This document shows, piece after piece, positions 1 to 5,930 of a stretch of DNA of 9,706 nt. The DNA is taken from NCBI GenBank assembly GCA_029262955.1, contig JAJCYL010000227.1, forward strand, positions 1-9,706, written 5' to 3'. Positions within the stretch are counted from its first letter, which is position 1. Every line of letters starts with the position of its first letter. The notes under the pieces are model-generated. The model worked only from the letters and a program-made list of their open reading frames with translations, was not told the DNA's origin and did not search any database. This DNA is from Cytophagales bacterium (GTDB taxonomy: Bacteria; Bacteroidota; Bacteroidia; Cytophagales; Cyclobacteriaceae). The translations under genes and the position numbers were made by a program.

Positions 1-603
1 AATACCGGTGGTATGGGCGCAGTTAGCCCAATCAGTTTTGCACATCCCGGGTTCTTGAAAAAAGTTGAAGAAAAGGTTGTTAAACCAACCATTCAAGGCC
101 TTCAGGAGGATAATATCGACTATAAGGGATTCCTGTTCATTGGATTGATGAATAGGGGCGGAGAACCACATGTAATTGAATACAATGTGCGCATGGGTGA
201 CCCGGAGACCCAGGTAGTAATGCCTAGAATAAAGTCGGATTTTGTAGAACTTTTAATGGCAACCTGGAATGGTAATCTAAACGATGTGGCTCTCGACATC
301 GATCCATTGTATGCTACAACTGTGGTGTTGGTATCAGGAGGTTATCCCGGAGATTATGAGAAAGGTCACGTCATTACCGGACTAGATGAGAATACGGATG
401 AAACCATAGTATTTCATGCCGGCACAAAAACTCAGAATGAAACTGTGGTTACGAGCGGTGGTAGAGTATTAGCAATAACCGGTCGAGGTAATAATATCCA
501 ATCTGCTCTTCAAAAGGCATACGCGGTGATTAACCAAATATCCTGGAAGGATATGAACTACCGCAAGGACATTGGGCAAGATTTAATAAAACTGGAGAAA
601 TAA
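1..603 (+). CDS. purD: phosphoribosylamine-glycine ligase (GAR synthetase), C-terminal part
   Basis: Catalyses the ATP-dependent joining of phosphoribosylamine and glycine to form GAR, the second step of de novo purine synthesis, in the cytosol. The gene is cut by the left edge. The frame is open from base 1, and the 200 residues seen are a little under half of a usual PurD of about 420-430. The visible part begins inside the ATP-grasp domain with NTGGMGAVSP and contains the family signature EYNVRMGDPETQ (usually EYNVRFGDPETQ) near visible residues 62-73. The C-terminal PurD domain follows, with SGGYPGDYEKG and TSGGRVLAITG. The ATG at base 13 lies inside the conserved NTGGMG motif, so it is not the real start. 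The reading frame is intact to its TAA stop. The next gene, 128 bases on, has its own promoter. Assignment is firm; only the N-terminal half is unseen. Confidence 0.96.
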   Translation, partial: NTGGMGAVSPISFAHPGFLKKVEEKVVKPTIQGLQEDNIDYKGFLFIGLMNRGGEPHVIEYNVRMGDPETQVVMPRIKSDFVELLMATWNGNLNDVALDIDPLYATTVVLVSGGYPGDYEKGHVITGLDENTDETIVFHAGTKTQNETVVTSGGRVLAITGRGNNIQSALQKAYAVINQISWKDMNYRKDIGQDLIKLEK

Positions 604-680
604 GTATAGTAGCGGTTTTCCCACAAAAAAATACATCTCCAGACTCAGAAACGATGAGTTAGATCAGGAATTATTACTTT

Positions 681-709
681 TTTGTTAAGATCCAAACAGG
701 CTACCTTTG
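681..709 (+). promoter_or_regulatory. Bacteroidota-type promoter of the desaturase gene
   Basis: TACCTTTG at 702-709 is an exact match to the TAnnTTTG -7 element. TTTG at 681-684 can serve as the -33 element; the 17-base gap is at the short end of what this promoter class uses. Transcription would start near 715-717, leaving a leader of under 20 bases before the TTG start at 732. This supports that start, because any earlier start would lie upstream of the transcript. Inferred from motif match only. Confidence 0.6.
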
Positions 710-731
710 CACTTACTTCAAAATACTCATT

Positions 732-1664
732 TTGGCAAACAAAGAATTCTACTGGTCCGAGGAAAGAGAACCGCATTTCGAAAGGAGAAAGGAGATCCTG
801 GAGAAACATCCGGAAGTCAAAGAATTGTACGGCATAGATAAGGGATTAAAATACAAAACTTTAGCACTGGTTATTTTTCAATTAGCTACTGCCCCTTTTA
901 TTGCTACATTGGAGTGGTTCTGGTACCTGCCAATTGCCTATTTCATAGGGGCATCTGTAAGTCACACCATCTTCTTAACCATTCATGAATTAAGCCACGA
1001 TCTCGCTTTCAAGAAAAAAGTATATAACAATTGGCTTTCAATAATTGCAAATATTCCCATTGTTGCCCCCTATGCGATTTCATTTAAAACCTACCACTTA
1101 AAACATCATTGGGATCAGGGCAATGACAAGGAGGACACAGACATTCCGTGTATAACAGAGACTAAGATATTTTGCGGTTATATAGGGAAATTGCTTTGGG
1201 CCATGAATCAAATCTTGTTTTATGCCGTGCGGCCTATGTTCGTTAGGCCCATCAAGCTCGAAAAATGGCATATCATAAATATTATCTTTCAAATCGTTGC
1301 CATCTCTGTCTATGCATATTTCGTTGGCTTTGGAGCTATATTATATTTAGTGCTGTCAATATTTTTGGCAGGAAGCTTACATCCACTCGCAGGACATTTT
1401 ATTTCAGAGCACTATGTTTTTAAAGAGGGTCAGGAAACTTACTCTTATTATGGACCACTGAATAAACTGGCCTTGAATGTGGGATATCACAATGAGCACC
1501 ATGACTTTCCCAATATACCGGGGACGAGGCTTCCTATTTTGAAAAAACGGGCACCTGAGTTCTATGACAATTTGTTCTTCCACAGTTCATGGGTGAACGT
1601 AATATTCCAGTTCATTACGAATCCAAAAATTGATTTGCATAGCCGGATAAAAAGGGAAAGATAG
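732..1664 (+). CDS. membrane fatty acid desaturase, sphingolipid (dihydroceramide) delta-4 desaturase-like
   Basis: An integral-membrane di-iron desaturase. The three histidine boxes are intact: HELSH at residues 85-89, HLKHH at 122-126 and HNEHH at 253-257. An extra HPLAGHFISEH block lies at 217-227, and there are about four to five hydrophobic segments between residues 43 and 219. From memory of the family, the N-terminal stretch (residues 6-32, with the RRKEILEKHPE core), the SFKTYHLKHHW block and the ETYSYYGPLNKLALNVGYHN block read like eukaryotic dihydroceramide delta-4 desaturase (DEGS1/DES1). The usual length there is about 320, against 310 here. It would therefore introduce a double bond into the long-chain base of a sphingolipid. 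The substrate is inference; an acyl-lipid desaturase remains possible. The start is TTG, since no ATG or GTG lies in frame between the upstream stop (660-662) and it, and a promoter ends just before it. A small hairpin (GTTC/GAAC, 1664-1676) sits at the stop but has no T-run. Confidence 0.87.
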   Translation: MANKEFYWSEEREPHFERRKEILEKHPEVKELYGIDKGLKYKTLALVIFQLATAPFIATLEWFWYLPIAYFIGASVSHTIFLTIHELSHDLAFKKKVYNNWLSIIANIPIVAPYAISFKTYHLKHHWDQGNDKEDTDIPCITETKIFCGYIGKLLWAMNQILFYAVRPMFVRPIKLEKWHIINIIFQIVAISVYAYFVGFGAILYLVLSIFLAGSLHPLAGHFISEHYVFKEGQETYSYYGPLNKLALNVGYHNEHHDFPNIPGTRLPILKKRAPEFYDNLFFHSSWVNVIFQFITNPKIDLHSRIKRER

Positions 1665-1703
1665 TTCTATTAGAACCTACGTATTTGCTCTGAAACGATA
1701 TTA

Positions 1704-1847
1704 TCAATCACTTTCTTTCAAAAAAACCACAGCGATCAATATAAAACCGATACCGGTAATAGCTGGTGGTAGTCCTCCCATTTTATAGGACAAATAGAAC
1801 ATTGGAATAGATAGCATTAAAAGCAGGAACGCAACGATTTTTTTCAT
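1704..1847 (-). CDS. small two-helix membrane protein, 47 aa, function unknown
   Basis: A short reading frame on the minus strand, ATG at 1847-1845 and TGA at 1706-1704, encoding 47 residues. It starts MKKIVAFLLLMLSIP, giving a hydrophobic helix at about residues 4-20. A polar turn with KMGGLPP follows at 22-28, then a second hydrophobic helix at about 30-43, and it ends KESD. Translation evidence is fair: AAAGAG sits about 9 bases before the ATG, one of the few SD-like sequences in the window, and the residue pattern (Lys-Lys start, two clean helices, charged end) is what a real small membrane protein shows. It converges on the desaturase, 39 bases from that gene's stop. The first helix could also be read as an uncleaved signal. 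I do not recognise a family, and no function is proposed. Confidence 0.6.
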   Translation of the reverse strand: MKKIVAFLLLMLSIPMFYLSYKMGGLPPAITGIGFILIAVVFLKESD

Positions 1848-2083
1848 AATAAACTCTTTGAATTTTTAGATCCCAATAAATATCTCAATTTTTAAGGAGT
1901 ATTACGACTCATAAAAATAGTTTTGGGCTGATGGGAGCAGAAAGGATTGGGTACAAAATCTCTAAATCCAAGGGCGGCCCATGACTATTTCGTAAAAAAG
2001 TACTTTTAATGACCCCTTAAGCTGTAAGTAAATATTCAGCTTATAAGGAGTAAACAACAAAAAAATACCTGAGTTCGGTGGAT
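1848..2083. other. 236-base intergenic stretch with palindromes, no gene seen
   Basis: The longest gene-free part of the window. The longest plausible frame here, an ATG at about 1931 on the plus strand, has only 17 codons. Visible structure: an exact 12-base palindrome AAAAGTACTTTT at 1996-2007; an inverted repeat TAAGCTG (2018-2024) / CAGCTTA (2037-2043) with a 12-base loop; and the octamer AAGGAGTA twice on the plus strand (1894-1901 and 2045-2052). The stretch lies downstream of moaA and upstream of the small membrane protein gene, both on the minus strand. It may therefore hold 3' end signals of the first and a promoter for the second, but no clear TAnnTTTG element is seen there. Confidence 0.5.
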
Positions 2084-2094
2084 TTATCCGCCGA
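2059..2094 (-). terminator. moaA: likely terminator at the end of moaA
   Basis: On the minus strand, an 8-pair hairpin with one G-U pair (TCGGCGGA, loop TAAA, TCCACCGA; 2094 down to 2075) is followed after 9 bases by seven T residues (2065-2059). The moaA stop codon TAA lies in the loop. The gap between stem and T-run is longer than in a textbook intrinsic terminator, so the call is moderate. Confidence 0.45.
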
Positions 2095-3088
2095 TTGTTG
2101 ACATGGATTCTGATACAATTGAATTTGCAGATCTTCTCTTTTCAGCCTCAAAGCCATCTTTTGCCCGGGAACCAAAAAGCTCAATGAACTTATCCTTTAT
2201 TTGGACATCACTGACTCCAGACCGGATGAAGTCCCTAAAGTCGAAAACGCCATCGTCATAAAGGCAGGTTTTTAATTGACCTTGAGCAGTCAAACGAATG
2301 CGATTGCAGGTACCGCAAAATGTTCTGGTAAAAGCAGCAATGACACCAATTTGCCCTTTATACCCCGGAACCTGGTAACCATATGAAGTAGAGTTGGGCG
2401 GATCAACAATCCGTTGTAATTCAGGATAGGCTCCTTTAATGTGGTCAATAATCTTTTTGTGATTCCATATCAATTTAGGATAATGCATACCCTCTCCATT
2501 AAATGGCATTTCCTCAATAAAACGGACATCAACTTTGTGATCTTTAGTCAGTGCAACCAGAGAATTAAGATCTTCGATGTTTTGCCCTTCCATGACCACT
2601 GCATTGATCTTCACATCGATTCCACTATCAAGCAGTTTATAAAATGTGTCAACAACTTTATCAAATTCGTTGCGCCTTGTGATTTTAAAAAACCTCTCCT
2701 TGTCAAAAGTATCGAGACTTAGATTGACCGTCTTAATGCCTACACTGGAAAAATCTGGAATGTACTTGCCCGTAAGAACTCCGTTGGTGGTTAGGTTGAT
2801 GCTATTAATTCCGGGTATCTCGTTCAGATTTCTGATGAAGTCCATCAAATCATTTCTGACAAAAGGCTCACCCCCTGTTAAACGAATTTTTGAAACACCT
2901 AGCTCAGCCAGATTACTACACAACCTGAGCATTTCCTCATAGGTGAGTAATTCTTTTTTGGGAAGATACTTGATCCCTTCTTCTGGCATGCAATAAAAAC
3001 ATCGAAGATTGCACCGATCCGTCACCGCAAGTCGAAGATAGTTCATCGGCCTGCCATGGTTATCAAATATGGTATTGGAATTACTCAC
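2084..3088 (-). CDS. moaA: GTP 3',8-cyclase MoaA (radical SAM)
   Basis: First enzyme of molybdenum cofactor synthesis. With MoaC it converts GTP to cyclic pyranopterin monophosphate in the cytosol. The N-terminal radical SAM cluster is TDRCNLRCFYC, with cysteines 26, 30 and 33, followed by TGGEP at 71-75. The C-terminal [4Fe-4S] cluster that binds GTP uses C258, C261 (FCGTCNRIRL) and C275. The protein ends in the Gly-Gly tail that is functionally important in MoaA. At 334 residues it is full length. The start is GTG at 3088-3086; an in-frame TAA six codons upstream and the family pattern (short lead, then GRxxNYLRL) leave no other choice. It lies 41 bases downstream of an AhpD-like gene on the same strand, probably in one transcript. 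No other moa, mog or moe gene is in the window, so its partners must be elsewhere. Confidence 0.96.
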   Translation of the reverse strand: MSNSNTIFDNHGRPMNYLRLAVTDRCNLRCFYCMPEEGIKYLPKKELLTYEEMLRLCSNLAELGVSKIRLTGGEPFVRNDLMDFIRNLNEIPGINSINLTTNGVLTGKYIPDFSSVGIKTVNLSLDTFDKERFFKITRRNEFDKVVDTFYKLLDSGIDVKINAVVMEGQNIEDLNSLVALTKDHKVDVRFIEEMPFNGEGMHYPKLIWNHKKIIDHIKGAYPELQRIVDPPNSTSYGYQVPGYKGQIGVIAAFTRTFCGTCNRIRLTAQGQLKTCLYDDGVFDFRDFIRSGVSDVQIKDKFIELFGSRAKDGFEAEKRRSANSIVSESMSTIGG

Positions 3089-3129
3089 TGATATATTGCA
3101 GCATTACATACGTAGATAAGAAATTAGTG

Positions 3130-3690
3130 TTATTCATACTTATATCCTCCTGGATCAATCTCCAAAGCTACACCTAAAGAAAGAACTATTCGGTTGACAA
3201 AGTTAAAATAGGCGATCACCAGAGTTGCATCCAATATAGTTCGGTCATCAATTCCCAACTCTTTGAGCGGTTCCACAAGTACTTCTTCATTGGCCAAACC
3301 TGGCATTTTGGTCAATTTCCAGGCATAGTCACAAAGCGATTGATCTATAGGATTCAAATCAGCCTTCCTAAAATCATCCTTCAATCGCATGGAGCGATCA
3401 TCGTCCTTCCAAAAGTTATTAACTGCCTCAACATGGTGAGTTTGACAATACTCACAGTCATTGGCTTTTGATACAACTACACCAATCATTTCTCTTTGAA
3501 CTCTTTTCAAGGGAGACTTTCCAAACATAATAGTCATATACAGCTCCATATGGTCGGTGATCGACTTGGGATTCAAACTCTGTATTTTGTGTACTTCTGC
3601 TATTTTTCCACGACTTTTTATCAGACCATCGTAGATCTCCTTTAATTCACCCTGTGAATTTTCGTATTCTATAACATCAATGTGAGGCAT
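3130..3690 (-). CDS. AhpD-like / carboxymuconolactone decarboxylase-family protein, peroxidase-related
   Basis: An all-helical AhpD-fold protein of 186 residues, the usual size for the peroxidase-related branch. It carries the full AhpD motif E-x11-C-x2-C-x3-H, with E67, C79, C82 and H86 (DCEYCQTHH). This is the thiol pair that reduces peroxides in AhpD and is recycled by a lipoyl or thioredoxin-type donor. The segment FVNRIVLSLGVALE near 164-177 is typical of the C-terminal helix in this subfamily. The physiological substrate of this branch is not established, so peroxide or organic hydroperoxide reduction is inference. It is the first gene of a probable two-gene unit with moaA; one idea is protection of an oxygen-sensitive Fe-S enzyme, but the pairing may be incidental. 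It is divergent from the PLP enzyme gene, 78 bases away. Confidence 0.88.
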   Translation of the reverse strand: MPHIDVIEYENSQGELKEIYDGLIKSRGKIAEVHKIQSLNPKSITDHMELYMTIMFGKSPLKRVQREMIGVVVSKANDCEYCQTHHVEAVNNFWKDDDRSMRLKDDFRKADLNPIDQSLCDYAWKLTKMPGLANEEVLVEPLKELGIDDRTILDATLVIAYFNFVNRIVLSLGVALEIDPGGYKYE

Positions 3691-3707
3691 CGCAATATTT
3701 TTACAAA

Positions 3708-3715
3708 CAAAGTTA
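3708..3715 (-). promoter_or_regulatory. -7 element for the AhpD-like/moaA unit
   Basis: On the minus strand TAACTTTG is an exact match to TAnnTTTG. It would start transcription about 10-15 bases before the ATG at 3690. No TTG at normal -33 distance was found (the nearest is about 30 bases upstream), so this is a -7 match only. Confidence 0.45.
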
Positions 3716-3732
3716 CCAAGATAATGAGACCA

Positions 3733-3740
3733 TATCTTTA
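3733..3740 (+). promoter_or_regulatory. weak -7-like element for the PLP enzyme gene
   Basis: TATCTTTA matches TAnnTTTG at 7 of 8 consensus letters counting the two free positions, and lies 28 bases before the ATG at 3769. No -33 TTG at proper spacing is seen, so the assignment is tentative. Confidence 0.25.
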
Positions 3741-3768
3741 TCCTTCAAACTTTAAACAACTTTAGGTT

Positions 3769-4689
3769 ATGATTCCAGATGAATCCAAATCAGTTATTCA
3801 GGAAATTCATGATCCAATACTTGACAAAAAGCATGTAAGAGTACTTATCAAACGGGATGATCTTATTCATTCTGAAATTTCCGGCAATAAATGGAGAAAG
3901 CTCAAATACAATATAGACGCGGCAAGAAAAGAGGGCCATCATACTCTCCTGACCTTTGGGGGTGCTTTTTCAAATCATGTTCTCGCTGTGGCCAGTTCCG
4001 GCAAAGAGTTTAAGCTCAAAACAATTGGTGTGATTCGTGGTGAAGTAAATTATAGTGATAATCCAACACTAAGCCATTGTAAAGCAATGGGAATGAAACT
4101 TCATTTCGTTTCCCGAGAACAGTACAAGTTCAAAAATGAAGCAGCCTTTATTGATGAATTGAAATCAAAATTTGGTGAGTTTTTCATTATTCCCGAAGGT
4201 GGAACCAATTGCCTGGCCATGAAGGGATGTCAGGAGTTAGCTGAATCAATCGAAATCCCATTTGACATCTTTTGCTGCAGTGTTGGTACTGGAGGAACTT
4301 TGTCCGGGATTCTCTCTTCAAAGCTACCAATTAAAAATGCGATTGGATTTTCAGCGTTAAAAGGAGATTTTCTAAAAAGGGAGGTCCAGGACATACTCAA
4401 GAGATGTAACCAGGAGGTCTCTTCAAACTGGGATATCAATACGCATTACCATTTTGGTGGATATGCCAAATTTGATGATTCACTGGTGGGTTTTATTAAT
4501 AAATTCTACACCAGTTATGGCATTCCATTGGATCCTATTTATACCGGAAAAATGCTTTTCGGAATATTTGATCTCATCAATAAGGATTACTTCCAAACAG
4601 GAACAACTATCCTGGCTCTTCACTCTGGTGGATTGCAGGGCAATAGAGGTTTTAATATATTGCATGACCAGGCTATTGTTTTCGAGTAA
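3769..4689 (+). CDS. PLP-dependent D-cysteine desulfhydrase / ACC deaminase family enzyme
   Basis: A fold-type II PLP enzyme of 306 residues, slightly shorter than the 320-340 usual in the family. K41 in ISGNKWRKL is the expected Schiff-base lysine. The substrate-binding loop is GGAFSNH at 64-70, the phosphate-binding glycine loop is VGTGGTLSG at 172-180, PEGGTN lies at 142-147, and LHSGGLQGNRGF closes the active site at 284-295. Family members either release sulfide, ammonia and pyruvate from D-cysteine or open the ring of 1-aminocyclopropane-1-carboxylate; sequence reading alone does not settle which. The Ser-Gly-Gly near the C-terminus is, by memory, nearer the desulfhydrase type than the ACC deaminase type, which has Tyr-Glu there, so D-cysteine desulfhydrase is favoured. 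It stands alone between a divergent unit and a downstream gene that appears to have its own promoter. Confidence 0.85.
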   Translation: MIPDESKSVIQEIHDPILDKKHVRVLIKRDDLIHSEISGNKWRKLKYNIDAARKEGHHTLLTFGGAFSNHVLAVASSGKEFKLKTIGVIRGEVNYSDNPTLSHCKAMGMKLHFVSREQYKFKNEAAFIDELKSKFGEFFIIPEGGTNCLAMKGCQELAESIEIPFDIFCCSVGTGGTLSGILSSKLPIKNAIGFSALKGDFLKREVQDILKRCNQEVSSNWDINTHYHFGGYAKFDDSLVGFINKFYTSYGIPLDPIYTGKMLFGIFDLINKDYFQTGTTILALHSGGLQGNRGFNILHDQAIVFE

Positions 4690-4703
4690 AATAATTGCGG
4701 CAC

Positions 4704-4737
4704 TTTGTCGTATTGTGAGCATTAAATATTTACTTTG
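4704..4737 (+). promoter_or_regulatory. probable promoter of the lipoprotein/outer-membrane pair
   Basis: TTTG at 4704-4707 and TTACTTTG at 4730-4737 (one mismatch to TAnnTTTG; equally TAnTTTG) are 22 bases apart. Transcription would start near 4744, about 14 bases before the ATG at 4758, similar to the other short leaders here. It suggests that the lipoprotein gene can be expressed independently of the upstream PLP enzyme gene. Confidence 0.4.
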
Positions 4738-4757
4738 ACACGGTTGCAATCTAAATA

Positions 4758-5930
4758 ATGGGCCTGAAAAAGATTATTTCAATACGCTACCTGCTTATCT
4801 ATTTCTTAGTAGGATTAGCCTCTTGCAATCTTGGTGAGCTTGAGTTCGATGGCTTGGAATCTCCAGTGTACGAAGCTCAAGTCTCGGTGGCTATGGCTGA
4901 GACACACTACTCCTTGAGGGATTTAATCCTTGGTGTCAATGATTCAAGTCTTAGCATCAGTGAGGCACCTGACGGGCAACTATCAATAATTTATGAAGAC
5001 AGTGCGGAATTTGTTTTCGAGGGTCTTGACTTATTGATCCTACTGGCAGACCCCTCACTTCAACAAGAAGTGACTCTCCAACAAAGAACAATTCCCATGC
5101 AATTTTTCAATGAGTTCGAGTCTGGTGAAGTGATTTTTGAAGAACCTCGAATTACATACACAGTAGATAATTACTACGGTGTTCCTATTGGGCTTCTTTT
5201 GGACGACATTAATTCTGTTAGGGAAGATTCGGCCAGCACTACTCGTCAGACCCTAATTGGAGATGTAACGGAAACACCCGGAGTAATTGCAGCAACTCCT
5301 GTAGAAGACATTGGTATTAATCCAACCACTACCAGTGTATCTATCACCGCGGATAATTCATCTCTACCCGAATTATTCAGTTTTCTCCCGTTATCAATAA
5401 ACAATTCCATCAGGGGGTTGGTGAACCCTAATAGTGAAGCGATTTCTGGCAACGTAGTTGGTGACAATGGTCGATTGTCAATTAAAACCAAGATAGTACT
5501 CCCCCTGAGGGCCGTGGTGGATAGTTTGGTCACAATCATCGACTTTGATATGAATATGGGCCTCTCTTTTGGTGAAGCTGATAGCATTACTTTAAGAATA
5601 GTCACATTAAACTCTACACCACTTGATGGCCATCTGATCATGGAATTTTATTCAATAGATTCTGTGAAACTCTATGACGTCCCCCAAAGTCTGGCTTTTA
5701 AATCAGCTACGGTAGGCACACTAAGAAAAACCGTAGATCCACAGCAATTCATCGACGACATTCCATTGGATTCAGTTGGGGTTGCCGCATTAGCTGAAAC
5801 AGCTTATATCAATGCATTCGTGACTATGAATTCATTCAAACTGGGCTCCAGAAATATGGTGTCTTTTTTCTCCAACTATAGCCTGGATATTATTGTAACG
5901 GCAATTGTTAAAATAGAAGAAGAGTTTTAG
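4758..5930 (+). CDS. exported lipoprotein of unknown function, paired with an outer-membrane barrel
   Basis: A 390-residue protein with a type II signal peptide: KK at 4-5, a hydrophobic core at 8-19 and lipobox LASC at 20-23, so Cys23 is the predicted lipidation site. The mature start, C-N-L-G-E-L-E-F-D, is acid-rich but is not a clear copy of the short acidic surface-export signals described in other Bacteroidota, so outer-leaflet display is open. The rest is rich in alternating hydrophobic, Ser, Thr and Asp residues, suggesting beta structure, with about 100 residues near 160-260 looking like a separate Ile/Val/Thr-rich domain. There are no catalytic motifs I recognise. Its TAG stop overlaps the GTG start of the next gene by one base, so the two are probably translationally coupled and may work together at the outer membrane. 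I do not recognise a family and propose no enzymatic role. Confidence 0.85.
   Translation: MGLKKIISIRYLLIYFLVGLASCNLGELEFDGLESPVYEAQVSVAMAETHYSLRDLILGVNDSSLSISEAPDGQLSIIYEDSAEFVFEGLDLLILLADPSLQQEVTLQQRTIPMQFFNEFESGEVIFEEPRITYTVDNYYGVPIGLLLDDINSVREDSASTTRQTLIGDVTETPGVIAATPVEDIGINPTTTSVSITADNSSLPELFSFLPLSINNSIRGLVNPNSEAISGNVVGDNGRLSIKTKIVLPLRAVVDSLVTIIDFDMNMGLSFGEADSITLRIVTLNSTPLDGHLIMEFYSIDSVKLYDVPQSLAFKSATVGTLRKTVDPQQFIDDIPLDSVGVAALAETAYINAFVTMNSFKLGSRNMVSFFSNYSLDIIVTAIVKIEEEF

Noticed and set aside
643..659. ACTCA/TGAGT inverted repeat after purD as a terminator
   Set aside because: Five pairs with a 7-base loop and no adjacent T-run; too weak to call.
1098..1292. Minus-strand open frame inside the desaturase gene
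   Set aside because: Wholly antisense to a strongly conserved gene, including a His-box region; no family features of its own.
1664..1676. GTTC-TATTA-GAAC hairpin at the desaturase stop as a terminator
   Set aside because: Only four to six pairs and no T-run downstream on either strand.
2441..2942. Two plus-strand frames inside moaA
   Set aside because: Antisense shadows of a clear MoaA; their sequence shows no domain and no start signal.
3068..3110. Seven-codon frame (ATG to TAA) overlapping the moaA GTG start
   Set aside because: Could be a coupling leader, but it has no ribosome-binding sequence and is short enough to arise by chance.
4230..4749. Overlapping frames on both strands across the end of the PLP enzyme gene
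   Set aside because: Lie in other frames of a well-supported gene and its short downstream gap; nothing recognisable in the translations.
5246..5641. 131-residue minus-strand frame within the lipoprotein gene
   Set aside because: Composition mirrors the antisense of a Val/Thr/Ser-rich protein; no start signal or known motif. The lipoprotein frame has a signal peptide and lipobox, so it is the real one.
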